Source: Pseudoalteromonas sp. 3D05 (GTDB lineage Bacteria; Pseudomonadota; Gammaproteobacteria; Enterobacterales; Alteromonadaceae). Taken from it: a stretch of DNA of 50,351 bases. Position 1 is the first letter of the stretch. Each line of letters starts with the position of its first letter. The notes beneath the pieces were generated by a model. It saw only the letters and a list, made by a program, of their open reading frames with translations, ran no database searches and had not been told where the DNA came from. The position numbers and the translations under genes are program-made. Of this stretch, positions 42,643 through 50,351 are shown piece by piece. The stretch is from NCBI RefSeq assembly GCF_002723455.1, contig NZ_PDUS01000022.1:31147-81497 (forward strand), in the 5' to 3' direction.

Positions 42643-43794
42643 ATGAATTTAATACTCAAATTAATAGCCGGTATTCTCGGTGGTATTTTAGTGGGCTTGT
42701 ATGCGCCACTGATAGGTGTTGAGCTTCTTTACACCGCAAAAGAAATTATCGGACAAATAATTTCTTTTACTATCCCTTTAATCATTTTATTTTTTATTGC
42801 CTCGGGAATTGCGGGCTTACCTAAAGGGTCAGGTCACCTTCTGGGTAAAACAGTTGGCTTTGCGTATGGTTCAACAGTCATTGCAGGTACATTGGCTTTT
42901 TTAGTTATCAGTGCAGTGATCCCGCTTTTTGATGGTGGCCTAACATTTGAAGCTGAAGTTGTTACTGAAGTTACAAGCTTTATTGATATAGAAATTCCAC
43001 CATTGATGGGTGTAATGACTGCTCTTGCTACTGCATTTGTTTTTGGTATTGGCATGAGTCAATTACAATTAGAAACGCTTAAGAAAGTGTCTGATCAGGG
43101 GCGAGATGTGATTGATGCGTTACTCGCTAAGGTCATTATTCCTGCTTTACCTTTTTACATTGCGGGTGTATTTGCTGAAATGACTGTGGCTGGCACCGTC
43201 GTTGATACCTTACAAACGTTTGGAGTTGTACTTATCGCTGCGCTTGTTATGCATTGGGTGTGGTTAAGTATCCTTTATGTAGGCAGTGGTATCTTACTCA
43301 AACGTAATCCACTTGAGTTGTTGAAGAACATGCTCCCAGCGTATTTTACAGCATTAGGTACTATGTCAAGTGCTGCAACAATTCCTGTTTCATTACGAGC
43401 GAGTAAAGCAAATAACGTAAAAGAAGATGTTGCTAACTTTAGTGTGCCTTTATGCGCGACTATCCACCTATCAGGTTCGACCATTACTATTGTAACATGT
43501 GCGATGGCCGTCATGTTCTTATCACCCAATATGGGCGTACCTTCACTTGTTGGTATGTTGCCATTTATTATGATGCTTGGGGTCGTTATGATTGCTGCAC
43601 CAGGAGCGCCAGGTGGTGCAGTAATGTCTGCATTAGGCTTGTTAACCAGTATGTTAGGATTTAACGAAGGGGCTGTAGCGTTAATGATTGCACTTTATTT
43701 AGCCCAAGATAGCTTCGGTACGGCATGTAATGTAACGGGAGACGGTGTCATTGCATTGTGGGTTGATCGTTTTAGTGAAAAACAATCAGCCTAA
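42643..43794 (+). CDS. Dicarboxylate/amino acid:cation symporter (DAACS family)
   Basis: A 383-residue inner-membrane carrier with about eight hydrophobic segments and two re-entrant hairpins, the GltPh fold. Seen: an SAATIPVSL segment (HP1 serine-rich equivalent TMSSAATIP), VPLCATIHLSGSTITI (TM7 region) and APGAPGGAVMSALGLL (HP2). It moves a dicarboxylate or acidic/neutral amino acid with Na+ or H+; the exact substrate cannot be told. ATG 42643 is preferred; a GTG three codons earlier is possible. No strong ribosome site. Confidence 0.88.
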   Translation: MNLILKLIAGILGGILVGLYAPLIGVELLYTAKEIIGQIISFTIPLIILFFIASGIAGLPKGSGHLLGKTVGFAYGSTVIAGTLAFLVISAVIPLFDGGLTFEAEVVTEVTSFIDIEIPPLMGVMTALATAFVFGIGMSQLQLETLKKVSDQGRDVIDALLAKVIIPALPFYIAGVFAEMTVAGTVVDTLQTFGVVLIAALVMHWVWLSILYVGSGILLKRNPLELLKNMLPAYFTALGTMSSAATIPVSLRASKANNVKEDVANFSVPLCATIHLSGSTITIVTCAMAVMFLSPNMGVPSLVGMLPFIMMLGVVMIAAPGAPGGAVMSALGLLTSMLGFNEGAVALMIALYLAQDSFGTACNVTGDGVIALWVDRFSEKQSA

Positions 43795-43806
43795 TTTGAA
43801 GTTTGT

Positions 43807-43831
43807 GAAACGATAATACTGTTATCGTTTC
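43807..43831. other. Hairpin after the symporter gene
   Basis: GAAACGATAA, loop TACTG, TTATCGTTTC: a perfect 10-bp stem 12 bases after the stop, but without a proper T-run. Probably a terminator or mRNA 3' stabiliser. Confidence 0.5.
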
Positions 43832-43903
43832 AGCTTTATGTGTTAATGTGACGCATTAATCTTGCCATTAGGGCATGTTTTTAGGTTATATGAGGGTGTT
43901 CCA

Positions 43904-44554
43904 TTGATTAATGTACTTCTAGTTGATGATCATGAACTTGTGCGTACAGGGATCAGACGTATTCTAGATGATATTCGGGGTTTTAAGGTAGTTGGCGAGG
44001 CAAAAACAGGTGAAGAAGCTGTTCAGTTTTGTCGGCAAAATTCGCCAGATATTGTATTAATGGATATGAACATGCCTGGGATCGGTGGATTAGAGGCGAC
44101 AAAAAAGATTTGCCGTTACTGTCCTGATGTGAAAATTATCGTACTAACAGTGCAATGCGAAGACCCATTTCCTAGTAAAGTTATGCAAATTGGTGCGCAC
44201 GGGTTTCTGACCAAAGATGCGGGCTCAGATGAAATGGTTAATGCTATTAGGGCTGTTAATGCAGGTCAACGCTATATAGCGCCTAACATAGCTCAACAAA
44301 TAGCTTTGGCGCAGGTAACAGGCCGAACAGATGAAAACCCATTTCACTGTTTATCTGAGCGTGAGCTACAGATAATGCTCATGATTACAAAAGGGCAAAA
44401 AGTTCAAGACATTGCCGAGCGATTAAATTTAAGTGCTAAAACAGTGAATAGCTACCGTTATCGCATGTTTGAAAAACTTAATGTGAGTGGGGATGTAGAG
44501 CTAACCCACTTAGCAATTCGGTACAAAATGATTGATATTGATAGCGCAAATTAA
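43904..44554 (+). CDS. uvrY: Response regulator UvrY/GacA, TTG start
   Basis: A 216-residue FixJ/NarL-type regulator, the partner of BarA that activates Csr-type small RNAs. The receiver has D8, D9 and phosphoacceptor D54 (VLMDMNMPG), and a LuxR-type helix-turn-helix is at the C-terminus (LSERELQIMLMITKGQKVQDIAERLNLS when read in sequence). The family begins MINVLLVDDHELVR. Here that position is TTG (43904) with GAGGG seven bases before it, so a TTG start is the best call; the in-frame codons upstream match nothing. It is followed by uvrC after eight bases, as in E. coli. Confidence 0.95.
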   Translation: MINVLLVDDHELVRTGIRRILDDIRGFKVVGEAKTGEEAVQFCRQNSPDIVLMDMNMPGIGGLEATKKICRYCPDVKIIVLTVQCEDPFPSKVMQIGAHGFLTKDAGSDEMVNAIRAVNAGQRYIAPNIAQQIALAQVTGRTDENPFHCLSERELQIMLMITKGQKVQDIAERLNLSAKTVNSYRYRMFEKLNVSGDVELTHLAIRYKMIDIDSAN

Positions 44555-44562
44555 TCTGTTTT

Positions 44563-46386
44563 ATGACTCAATTTGATCACGCGCATTTTTTAAAAACACT
44601 ATCAAGTGAACCTGGTGTATACAGGATGCTTGATAGTGAACAAAAAGTCATTTATGTCGGCAAAGCTAAAAATTTAAAAAAGCGGGTAACTAGTTACTTT
44701 AGAAGTAACGTAACAGACAGCAAAACGCGTGTTTTAGTCAGCAATATTAATGGTATTGAAGTTACTCTTACAAATACCGAAACCGAAGCACTTCTGCTTG
44801 AAAACAACCTAATAAAAAAATATCAGCCGCGTTACAACATTTTGTTACGTGATGATAAGTCGTACCCTTACATCTTACTTACTGCTCATAAACACCCTCG
44901 TTTGGCGTTTCACCGTGGTAGCCGAAAAGTCAAAGGCGAATACTTTGGTCCTTTCCCAAGTGCTGGGGCTGTGTCTGAAAGCTTAAGGCTAATGCAGAAA
45001 ATATTTCCAGTTCGCCAGTGTGAAGATGCATATTACAGAGCTCGCAGTCGCCCCTGTTTGCAATATCAACTTAAACGTTGTTCAGCACCGTGTGTTAATA
45101 AAGTAACTGATGAAGAATATGCTCAACAAGTCGATTATGTTAGAAAATTTTTGACAGGTAAGTCACATGAGGTTATTGCCGAACTGGTAAATAAAATGGA
45201 AGTTGCCAGTAAGGCGTTGCAATTTGAACTCGCTGCCAAAGTTCGTGACCAAATAATGTTACTGCGTAAGATGCAAGAGCAGCAGTCTATTTCTGGAAAT
45301 CATGCTGAAATGGATGTTGTAGGCTTTGCTCACTTAAATGGCTTAAATGGTATACATTTATTAATGATTCGCGACCATAAAGTGCTCGGCAGTAAAACAT
45401 ATTTCCCAAAAGTGCCAAAAGATTCATCGCATGAAGAAATCCTTACATCTTTTTTAGGTCAATATTACCTGGCGCCAGGGGCTACTGGCAGAATTGCAAA
45501 AGAAGTTATTTTACCTTTTACACTTAATGAATCTGGTGTACTCAGTGATGCTATGAGTCAAATAAGTGAGCGCAAAGTAGCTTTAAAAACTGTAACTCGG
45601 GGCGAGCGCTTTCAATATTTACAATTAGCCAATAAAAATGCATTAAATAGTATCACTGTAAAACAAAGTACCATCGACTCAATAAACAAACGCTACGCTC
45701 AGCTCAAGGCAACTTTGGGGCTTGATGATATTAATAGAATGGAATGTTTTGATATCAGCCATACAATGGGCGAAAATACGGTGGCAAGTTGCGTTGTTTT
45801 TGATTCTCAAGGACCTAATAATAAAGAGTACCGACGCTTTAATGTGACTGGTATAACAGGGGGCGATGATTATGCCGCAATGGAATTTGCGTTAAATAAG
45901 CGTTACAACAAGCTTGTTGCGGAAGATAAAATTCCTGATGTTATATTCATTGATGGCGGAAAAGGGCAACTTTCTCGTGCTGAGCAATATTTTGAAACTT
46001 GGCCACATTCAAAAATGCCGTTATTGGTTGGTGTTGCAAAGGGGACCAGCCGTAAGCCTGGTTTGGAAACACTTTTAATTGATGGTGGTAGAAAAACCAT
46101 TCCAATGGACTCTGATGCACCAGCGCTTCACTTAATTCAGCATATTCGTGATGAATCGCACCGCTTTGCAATTGCAGGGCACCGAAATAAGCGTCAAAAA
46201 CAACGTACCCAGTCGTTGCTAGAAGAGATTAGCGGTGTCGGCTCTGTTCGACGTCAAACATTATTAAAATATTTAGGGGGCATGCAGGGTGTAAAAGCTG
46301 CTAATATAGATCAATTAAAGCAAGTTCCTGGGATCAGCCCTGACATGGCTGAGAAGATATTTAATCATTTGCATGACAAGGGCTAG
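44563..46386 (+). CDS. uvrC: Excinuclease ABC subunit C
   Basis: A 607-residue nuclease (E. coli 610) that makes both cuts in nucleotide excision repair. The N-terminal GIY-YIG domain (GVYRMLDSEQKVIYVGKAKN) makes the 3' incision. A Cys cluster lies near 150-175 (CEDAYY, RPCLQYQLKRCSAPC). A UVR motif for UvrB contact follows (about 205-235), then an RNase H-like domain for the 5' cut (MECFDISHTMGE, VIFIDGGKGQL) and tandem helix-hairpin-helix motifs at the end. Part of the uvrY-uvrC-pgsA unit. Confidence 0.98.
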   Translation: MTQFDHAHFLKTLSSEPGVYRMLDSEQKVIYVGKAKNLKKRVTSYFRSNVTDSKTRVLVSNINGIEVTLTNTETEALLLENNLIKKYQPRYNILLRDDKSYPYILLTAHKHPRLAFHRGSRKVKGEYFGPFPSAGAVSESLRLMQKIFPVRQCEDAYYRARSRPCLQYQLKRCSAPCVNKVTDEEYAQQVDYVRKFLTGKSHEVIAELVNKMEVASKALQFELAAKVRDQIMLLRKMQEQQSISGNHAEMDVVGFAHLNGLNGIHLLMIRDHKVLGSKTYFPKVPKDSSHEEILTSFLGQYYLAPGATGRIAKEVILPFTLNESGVLSDAMSQISERKVALKTVTRGERFQYLQLANKNALNSITVKQSTIDSINKRYAQLKATLGLDDINRMECFDISHTMGENTVASCVVFDSQGPNNKEYRRFNVTGITGGDDYAAMEFALNKRYNKLVAEDKIPDVIFIDGGKGQLSRAEQYFETWPHSKMPLLVGVAKGTSRKPGLETLLIDGGRKTIPMDSDAPALHLIQHIRDESHRFAIAGHRNKRQKQRTQSLLEEISGVGSVRRQTLLKYLGGMQGVKAANIDQLKQVPGISPDMAEKIFNHLHDKG

Positions 46387-46428
46387 CCCTTCGTGCGAAT
46401 ATAGAAAAAAAGACATCTCCAAGTAGTT

Positions 46429-46974
46429 ATGTGGAATATTCCAAACACACTCACAACCTTTAGACTTTTTCTTATCCCCATTTTTTTGGTGATATTTTAT
46501 TTACCTTATTCATGGGCATTTTTTGCTGCCGCATTTATTTTTTGGCTAGCATCAATAACCGACATCCTTGATGGTTACTTAGCGCGTAAGCTTGAGCAAT
46601 CAACGCCCTTTGGCGCATTTTTAGATCCAGTAGCAGATAAAGTGATGGTGTGCGCTGCACTGGTTGCACTATCTAGTTATTATCAATCTATGTATATGAC
46701 CATTCCTGCATTAATCATCATTAGCCGAGAGATAGTTATATCAGCTTTACGCGAATGGATGGCTGAGCAGGGCAAAAGAGGTAATGTTGCTGTGTCTAAT
46801 ATGGGCAAGATCAAAACAGCAGCACAAATGTTAGCCATTATAGGCCTGATTTGGCAGTACGATACATGGATGATGTATTTAAGCTATGGCTTATTATATA
46901 TTGCAACCTTCTTAACATTGAGTTCAATGCTGCAATATTTAGTAGCTGCATGGGGTGAATTGACTAAAAATTGA
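46429..46974 (+). CDS. pgsA: Phosphatidylglycerophosphate synthase
   Basis: A 181-residue inner-membrane enzyme making phosphatidylglycerophosphate from CDP-diacylglycerol and glycerol-3-phosphate, the committed step to anionic phospholipids. The CDP-alcohol phosphotransferase motif is complete: D48-G49, A52-R53, G62, D66, D70. Starts MWNIPNTLTTFRL, typical of PgsA. It lies 42 bases after uvrC; the tRNA promoter follows about 70 bases after its stop. Confidence 0.97.
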   Translation: MWNIPNTLTTFRLFLIPIFLVIFYLPYSWAFFAAAFIFWLASITDILDGYLARKLEQSTPFGAFLDPVADKVMVCAALVALSSYYQSMYMTIPALIIISREIVISALREWMAEQGKRGNVAVSNMGKIKTAAQMLAIIGLIWQYDTWMMYLSYGLLYIATFLTLSSMLQYLVAAWGELTKN

Positions 46975-47045
46975 TTGTAAACGTCTAATAACGCACCGTT
47001 TTAGATAAAAAATAATCAAACAGTTCAAAACTAGCATTTTTTGTA

Positions 47046-47080
47046 TTGACGCGTTTAATAATCTCTGTAGAATGCGTCCG
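47046..47080 (+). promoter_or_regulatory. Sigma-70 promoter of the tRNA operon, stringent type
   Basis: TTGACG (47046-47051), 16-base spacer, TAGAAT (47068-47073), followed by a GC-rich discriminator GCGTCCG (47074-47080). Such discriminators mark stable-RNA promoters inhibited by ppGpp/DksA. Confidence 0.8.
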
Positions 47081-47113
47081 TGTTGAGAGGGCATAGCCCC
47101 CTAGATAAACAAA

Positions 47114-47189
47114 GCGGCACTAGCTCAGTTGGTAGAGCGCGACCTTGCCAAGGTCGAGGTCACGAGTTCGAGCCTCGTGTGCCGCTCCA
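47114..47189 (+). tRNA. glyW: tRNA-Gly(GCC), copy 1
   Basis: 76 bases with CCA encoded. Acceptor GCGGCAC pairs GTGCCGC; the anticodon loop CTTGCCAAG gives GCC; the T arm has GTTCGAG. Confidence 0.97.
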
Positions 47190-47219
47190 ATTTATCTTAA
47201 AGGCTAACCCCGATATTGG

Positions 47220-47293
47220 GGCGGAATGGCAGAGTGGCCATGCACCGGATTGCAAATCCGTTTACCCCGGTTCGACTCCGGGTTCCGCCTCCA
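47220..47293 (+). tRNA. cysT: tRNA-Cys(GCA), copy 1
   Basis: 74 bases with CCA encoded. Acceptor GGCGGAA pairs TTCCGCC; the anticodon loop ATTGCAAAT gives GCA. Confidence 0.97.
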
Positions 47294-47328
47294 ACAACAC
47301 TCCACATGCTTTAAATAGCAAACTCGAT

Positions 47329-47415
47329 GCCCGAGTGGTGGAATTGGTAGACACAAGGGATTTAAAATCCCTCGACTAACAAGTCGTGCCGGTTCAAGTC
47401 CGGCCTCGGGCACCA
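47329..47415 (+). tRNA. leuZ: tRNA-Leu(TAA), copy 1
   Basis: 87 bases with CCA encoded and the long variable arm of class II tRNAs. Acceptor GCCCGAG pairs CTCGGGC; the anticodon loop ATTTAAAAT gives TAA. Preceded by the conserved CTTTAAATAGCAAACTCGAT. Confidence 0.97.
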
Positions 47416-47503
47416 CTTTGTGGTTTAATTACATTGCCAATGTGTAATTTATAAAAACACTGTTACATAAATTAGTTTATGTAAAAAATAGAATTAATAT
47501 GAT

Positions 47504-47579
47504 GCGGCACTAGCTCAGTTGGTAGAGCGCGACCTTGCCAAGGTCGAGGTCACGAGTTCGAGCCTCGTGTGCCGCTCCA
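47504..47579 (+). tRNA. glyW: tRNA-Gly(GCC), copy 2
   Basis: Reads identical to copy 1 over all 76 bases. In this unit no tRNA-Cys follows; the next gene is tRNA-Leu. Confidence 0.97.
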
Positions 47580-47618
47580 TATTAGTTTTATCCACTTGCT
47601 TTAAATAGCAAACTCGAT

Positions 47619-47705
47619 GCCCGAGTGGTGGAATTGGTAGACACAAGGGATTTAAAATCCCTCGACTAACAAGTCGTGCCGGTTCAAGTCCGGCCTCGGG
47701 CACCA
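47619..47705 (+). tRNA. leuZ: tRNA-Leu(TAA), copy 2
   Basis: Reads identical to copy 1, again with CTTTAAATAGCAAACTCGAT directly upstream (47599-47618). Confidence 0.97.
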
Positions 47706-47737
47706 CTTTTAATTATTTTACCAAGGTAATTAAAAGT
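47705..47737 (+). other. Inter-tRNA stem-loop
   Basis: ACTTTTAATTA (47705-47715) and TAATTAAAAGT (47727-47737) are perfect 11-bp arms starting at the last base of tRNA-Leu copy 2. Likely a processing signal or weak terminator. Confidence 0.55.
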
Positions 47738-47756
47738 TAGATAAATACTCAATAAT

Positions 47757-47832
47757 GCGGCACTAGCTCAGTTGGTAGAGCGCGACCTTGCCAAGGTCGA
47801 GGTCACGAGTTCGAGCCTCGTGTGCCGCTCCA
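47757..47832 (+). tRNA. glyW: tRNA-Gly(GCC), copy 3
   Basis: Reads identical to copies 1 and 2. Confidence 0.97.
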
Positions 47833-47850
47833 AATTATTTGATATGTTTA

Positions 47851-47924
47851 GGCGGAATGGCAGAGTGGCCATGCACCGGATTGCAAATCCGTTTACCCCG
47901 GTTCGACTCCGGGTTCCGCCTCCA
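47851..47924 (+). tRNA. cysT: tRNA-Cys(GCA), copy 2
   Basis: Reads identical to copy 1. Confidence 0.97.
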
Positions 47925-47961
47925 AATAATTAGTCCACACGCTTTAAATAGCAAACTCGAT

Positions 47962-48048
47962 GCCCGAGTGGTGGAATTGGTAGACACAAGGGATTTAAAA
48001 TCCCTCGACTAACAAGTCGTGCCGGTTCAAGTCCGGCCTCGGGCACCA
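47962..48048 (+). tRNA. leuZ: tRNA-Leu(TAA), copy 3
   Basis: Reads identical to copies 1 and 2, with the same CTTTAAATAGCAAACTCGAT upstream (47942-47961). Last gene of the cluster. Confidence 0.97.
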
Positions 48049-48688
48049 CTTTATACTCTCCCCTTACAGTTTTAATTAAACTATTCTCGATTAACTGAAC
48101 TAATCGTAAAAGCTCACACTAAAATACTTCTTTAGTCTAAAACGCTAAATTCTCACGCTTTGTTGCAATAATTTGCTCCATTAACGGGTTGCAGTTGATC
48201 ATTTTTATAATCCAAACCTGACTCTAGCTACGAAAAACCTCTCATTTAGAACAAATCACTAAATTTACGCCTTGCTATCGATGGGAACTATCAACCCCAA
48301 AACAGGCTGCCCAATTTAAGAGGTTTATATAAAAGCAGTAATATAAGGCTTTTAATGGCGTTGATGGTTTGTTTCGTAATATGCATCAACCAAAGTCACA
48401 TACTGTTATTTGTATTAACACCATTACAAAGCCATAACCAGCATTAATAGCGTTAATGTAAATTGCTTCACTAATTATTTATAAAGAGAGGGGACGAGGC
48501 GCTTGATAATACTAATGCGTTTGTTAAGAGTCTTACTAGGTAAATACTGTTATTAGGAATATACCGACGAGGCTTATACCAATCCGCAATAACACTTAAT
48601 CATTTAGAGAGTCTAAACCTCAAGTTAGCGACAAAGAGTGTCTACATTAAAATAGAGCTCTTAATTAAGCGAACTAATATAAAACAAT
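48049..48688. other. 640-base stretch without a recognised gene
   Basis: No ORF with a ribosome site was found on either strand. An AT-rich inverted pair, TAAAAGC (48330-48336) with GCTTTTA (48348-48354), is a weak terminator candidate for the tRNA operon. Around 48574-48610 the sequence CTTATACCAATCCGCAATAA resembles dispersed intergenic repeats I recall from Alteromonadales, but only one copy is in the window. No duplicated tRNA 3' end (attachment site) was seen. Confidence 0.45.
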
Positions 48689-48725
48689 AAAAAACCCGAA
48701 ATGACCACGGCCGTTTCGGGTTTTT
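48689..48725. terminator. Terminator of the AGCS symporter gene
   Basis: AAAACCCGAAA (48691-48701), 12-base loop, TTTCGGGTTTTT (48714-48725). On the minus strand the run of T after the stem follows the symporter stop; it also works from the plus side. Confidence 0.88.
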
Positions 48726-48743
48726 ATCGAAACCATTTTAAAG

Positions 48744-50162
48744 TTACTTGTGCCAAATGCCTTTTGGAATCGTTTTATTGAGCTTATCGTTTTTACTTGG
48801 GTCGAACGTCGGTAGTTTTCCAGCGCGTCGTTGAGCGTTATAATCTTTAGCTAGCCATACTACAACACCAGATAGCATAAATAATGCGATTACGTTCACT
48901 ATTGCCATTAAGCCCATAGATACATCCGCTAAAGTCCACACAAGTGGCAATTCGCCAAGCGCACCAAACATTACCATACCTAAAACTAGTAACCTAAATA
49001 TCAACATGCCTGATGCATGGTTGTGCTCTAAAAACATTAAGTTTGTTTCAGCATAAGAATAGTTAGCTACAATTGATGTAAAAGCAAAAAACAAAATGGC
49101 GACCGCAACAAATATTGCGCCCCAGCTACCAACATGCTCTTCAAGGGCTGCTTGTGTTAAAGCGATACCCGTTACATTTGAGCCTGGTGCTAATTGTTCA
49201 GACAATAAAATAAGTGCGGCTGTCGCAGTACAAATAATAATAGTATCAACAAATACACCTAGCATTTGTACATAACCTTGTGAAGCAGGATGAGGTGGAT
49301 TGGGTGTTGCGGTTGCCGCAGCATTAGCAGCGCTACCCATACCCGCTTCGTTTGAGAATAATCCGCGCTTGATCCCCTGGATCATAGCTTGCATAACACC
49401 ATAACCAATTGCCCCGGCGCCAGCTTGCTCAAGGCCAAAGGCACTTCTAATTACATGCATAAATACATCAGGTAATTCAGTGTAATTTATAGCGCATATA
49501 TACAATGCAACAATTAGATAGGCGGCGGCCATGAAAGGGACTGCTAACTCAGCAAACCGTGAAATCGTTTTTAGACCCCCAAATATGATAATACCAGAGC
49601 CTATAACAAGTGCTATACCTACTATATAGTTGGGAATACCGAAGGCAACTTCAAATGCTGCTGCAATTGAGTTTGACTGTACAGCATTAAAAACTAAACC
49701 AAATGCTAGAATCAAGCACAGCGAAAACACGATGCCCATCCAACGTTTGCCAAGACCGTATTCCATGTAGTAAGCAGGGCCACCGCGAAAATTACCTTCC
49801 TCATCGCGAGTTTTGTAAGCCTGAGCCAACGTACTTTCTGCAAAACTCGTTGCCATACCTATTAAAGCTATCAGCCACATCCAAAAAATAGCACCAGCAC
49901 CACCTAAATAAAGCGCGACTGCAACACCTGCCATATTACCTGTACCAACACGGGCAGCTAACGACGTACAAAATGCTTGGAAAGAGGAGATACCGCCATC
50001 TGAACCTTGACGGCTTTGGAACATTACTTTGACCATATGCGGGAATTGTAAGAATTGAATAAAGCCAAGGCGTATTGTAAAAAATAGTCCCGCGGCTATT
50101 AATAAGTACACCAAAATATGACCCCATAAGAGACCACTTATACTATTTATTATATCTGTCAT
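48744..50162 (-). CDS. Alanine/glycine:cation symporter (AGCS family)
   Basis: A 472-residue inner-membrane Na+- or H+-coupled symporter for alanine or glycine, with about ten or eleven hydrophobic segments. Family segments are seen: GFIQFLQFPHMVKVM near 33-47, TSLAARVGTGNMAGVAVAL (about 67-85), FRGGPAYYMEYGLGKRW, and KRGLFSNEAGMGSAANAAAT (about 265-284). Start ATG 50162 with AGG upstream. Monocistronic, ending at a strong terminator. Substrate within the family cannot be told from sequence alone. Confidence 0.95.
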   Translation of the reverse strand: MTDIINSISGLLWGHILVYLLIAAGLFFTIRLGFIQFLQFPHMVKVMFQSRQGSDGGISSFQAFCTSLAARVGTGNMAGVAVALYLGGAGAIFWMWLIALIGMATSFAESTLAQAYKTRDEEGNFRGGPAYYMEYGLGKRWMGIVFSLCLILAFGLVFNAVQSNSIAAAFEVAFGIPNYIVGIALVIGSGIIIFGGLKTISRFAELAVPFMAAAYLIVALYICAINYTELPDVFMHVIRSAFGLEQAGAGAIGYGVMQAMIQGIKRGLFSNEAGMGSAANAAATATPNPPHPASQGYVQMLGVFVDTIIICTATAALILLSEQLAPGSNVTGIALTQAALEEHVGSWGAIFVAVAILFFAFTSIVANYSYAETNLMFLEHNHASGMLIFRLLVLGMVMFGALGELPLVWTLADVSMGLMAIVNVIALFMLSGVVVWLAKDYNAQRRAGKLPTFDPSKNDKLNKTIPKGIWHK

Positions 50163-50251
50163 GTGTGCTGCCTAATAAACGAGTTGTAAATATGCGGCGC
50201 AACTTACCACAAGCGTGATAAATAGTTTAGTAAACAGCGCAAATTAATCAC

Positions 50252-50260
50252 TTATCCACA
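50252..50260. promoter_or_regulatory. Perfect DnaA-box match
   Basis: TTATCCACA, identical to the high-affinity DnaA box, in the region upstream of the AGCS gene. A single match may be chance or may indicate DnaA-linked control; there is no cluster to suggest an origin. Confidence 0.35.
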
Positions 50261-50351
50261 GGTTTTTGTGTGTAACTTGTGTGTTTTGCTTGGGTATCGT
50301 TGGGGTAAAAATTAAATGCAAAAAAACGATTAAAAACGCTTGCGTAAAAAT

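Noticed and set aside
47080..48012. ORFs on both strands across the tRNA cluster
   Set aside because: They consist of tRNA sequence read as protein, a known false prediction.
47114..48048. CRISPR-like direct repeats
   Set aside because: The repeats are complete tRNA genes with irregular spacing, not short repeats with unique spacers, and no cas genes are present.
50252..50260. Replication origin
   Set aside because: Only one DnaA box and no AT-rich unwinding region, dnaA or dnaN gene nearby.

Overview
The window looks like the chromosome of a marine gammaproteobacterium of the Alteromonadales, most likely Pseudoalteromonas or a close relative. This is inferred from the AT-rich but coding-dense sequence, the protein sequences, and several gene orders shared with E. 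coli (apt-dnaX-ybaB-recR-htpG-adk; uvrY-uvrC-pgsA-glyW-cysT-leuZ; yeaG-yeaH-ycgB; gltB-gltD). No phage, plasmid, insertion sequence with transposase, or CRISPR array was seen.

Layout. 1-2156: a metal-responsive RiPP-type locus. It holds the 3' end of a precursor with six EGKCG motifs, an MNIO enzyme (DUF692, HvfB-like), its partner (DUF2063, HvfC-like) and a 40-residue membrane protein. 2205-2614: a structured intergenic stretch with three hairpins. 2615-9694: apt, dnaX (with a candidate frameshift site for the gamma subunit), ybaB, recR, a 175-bp palindromic repeat abutting the recR stop, htpG behind a near-perfect heat-shock promoter, and adk. 9782-12570: a secreted thiol peroxidase, then a two-gene signalling unit (receiver-CheC protein plus PAS-GGDEF diguanylate cyclase). 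12609-17382 (minus): SpoVR, YeaH and PrkA, a stress/stationary-phase module. 17691-18886: divergent sodB and grxD sharing a control region with an IscR-like site.

18935-26299 (minus): an ABC-type efflux or envelope operon of a 26-residue membrane ORF, a membrane fusion protein, an ATPase and two MacB/FtsX-type permeases. The sigma-54 response regulator and NtrY-like kinase that probably control it follow. Upstream are two palindromes on one helical face and a sigma-54-like promoter. 26971-32853: glutamate synthase gltBD behind an ARG-box-like palindrome. 32983-38769: two related TPR-containing sensor kinases facing each other around one OmpR-type regulator and two unknown small proteins.

38920-46974: cysK, a DUF5916 outer-membrane protein, a dicarboxylate-type symporter, then uvrY (TTG start), uvrC and pgsA. 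47046-48048: eight tRNA genes (Gly-Cys-Leu, Gly-Leu, Gly-Cys-Leu) behind a stringent-type promoter, an expansion of the E. coli glyW-cysT-leuZ unit. 48049-48688 has no gene. 48744-50162 (minus) is an alanine/glycine:cation symporter. The least described parts are the EGKCG locus with its small membrane protein, the 26-residue ORF at the head of the sigma-54 exporter operon, and the paired TPR kinases.
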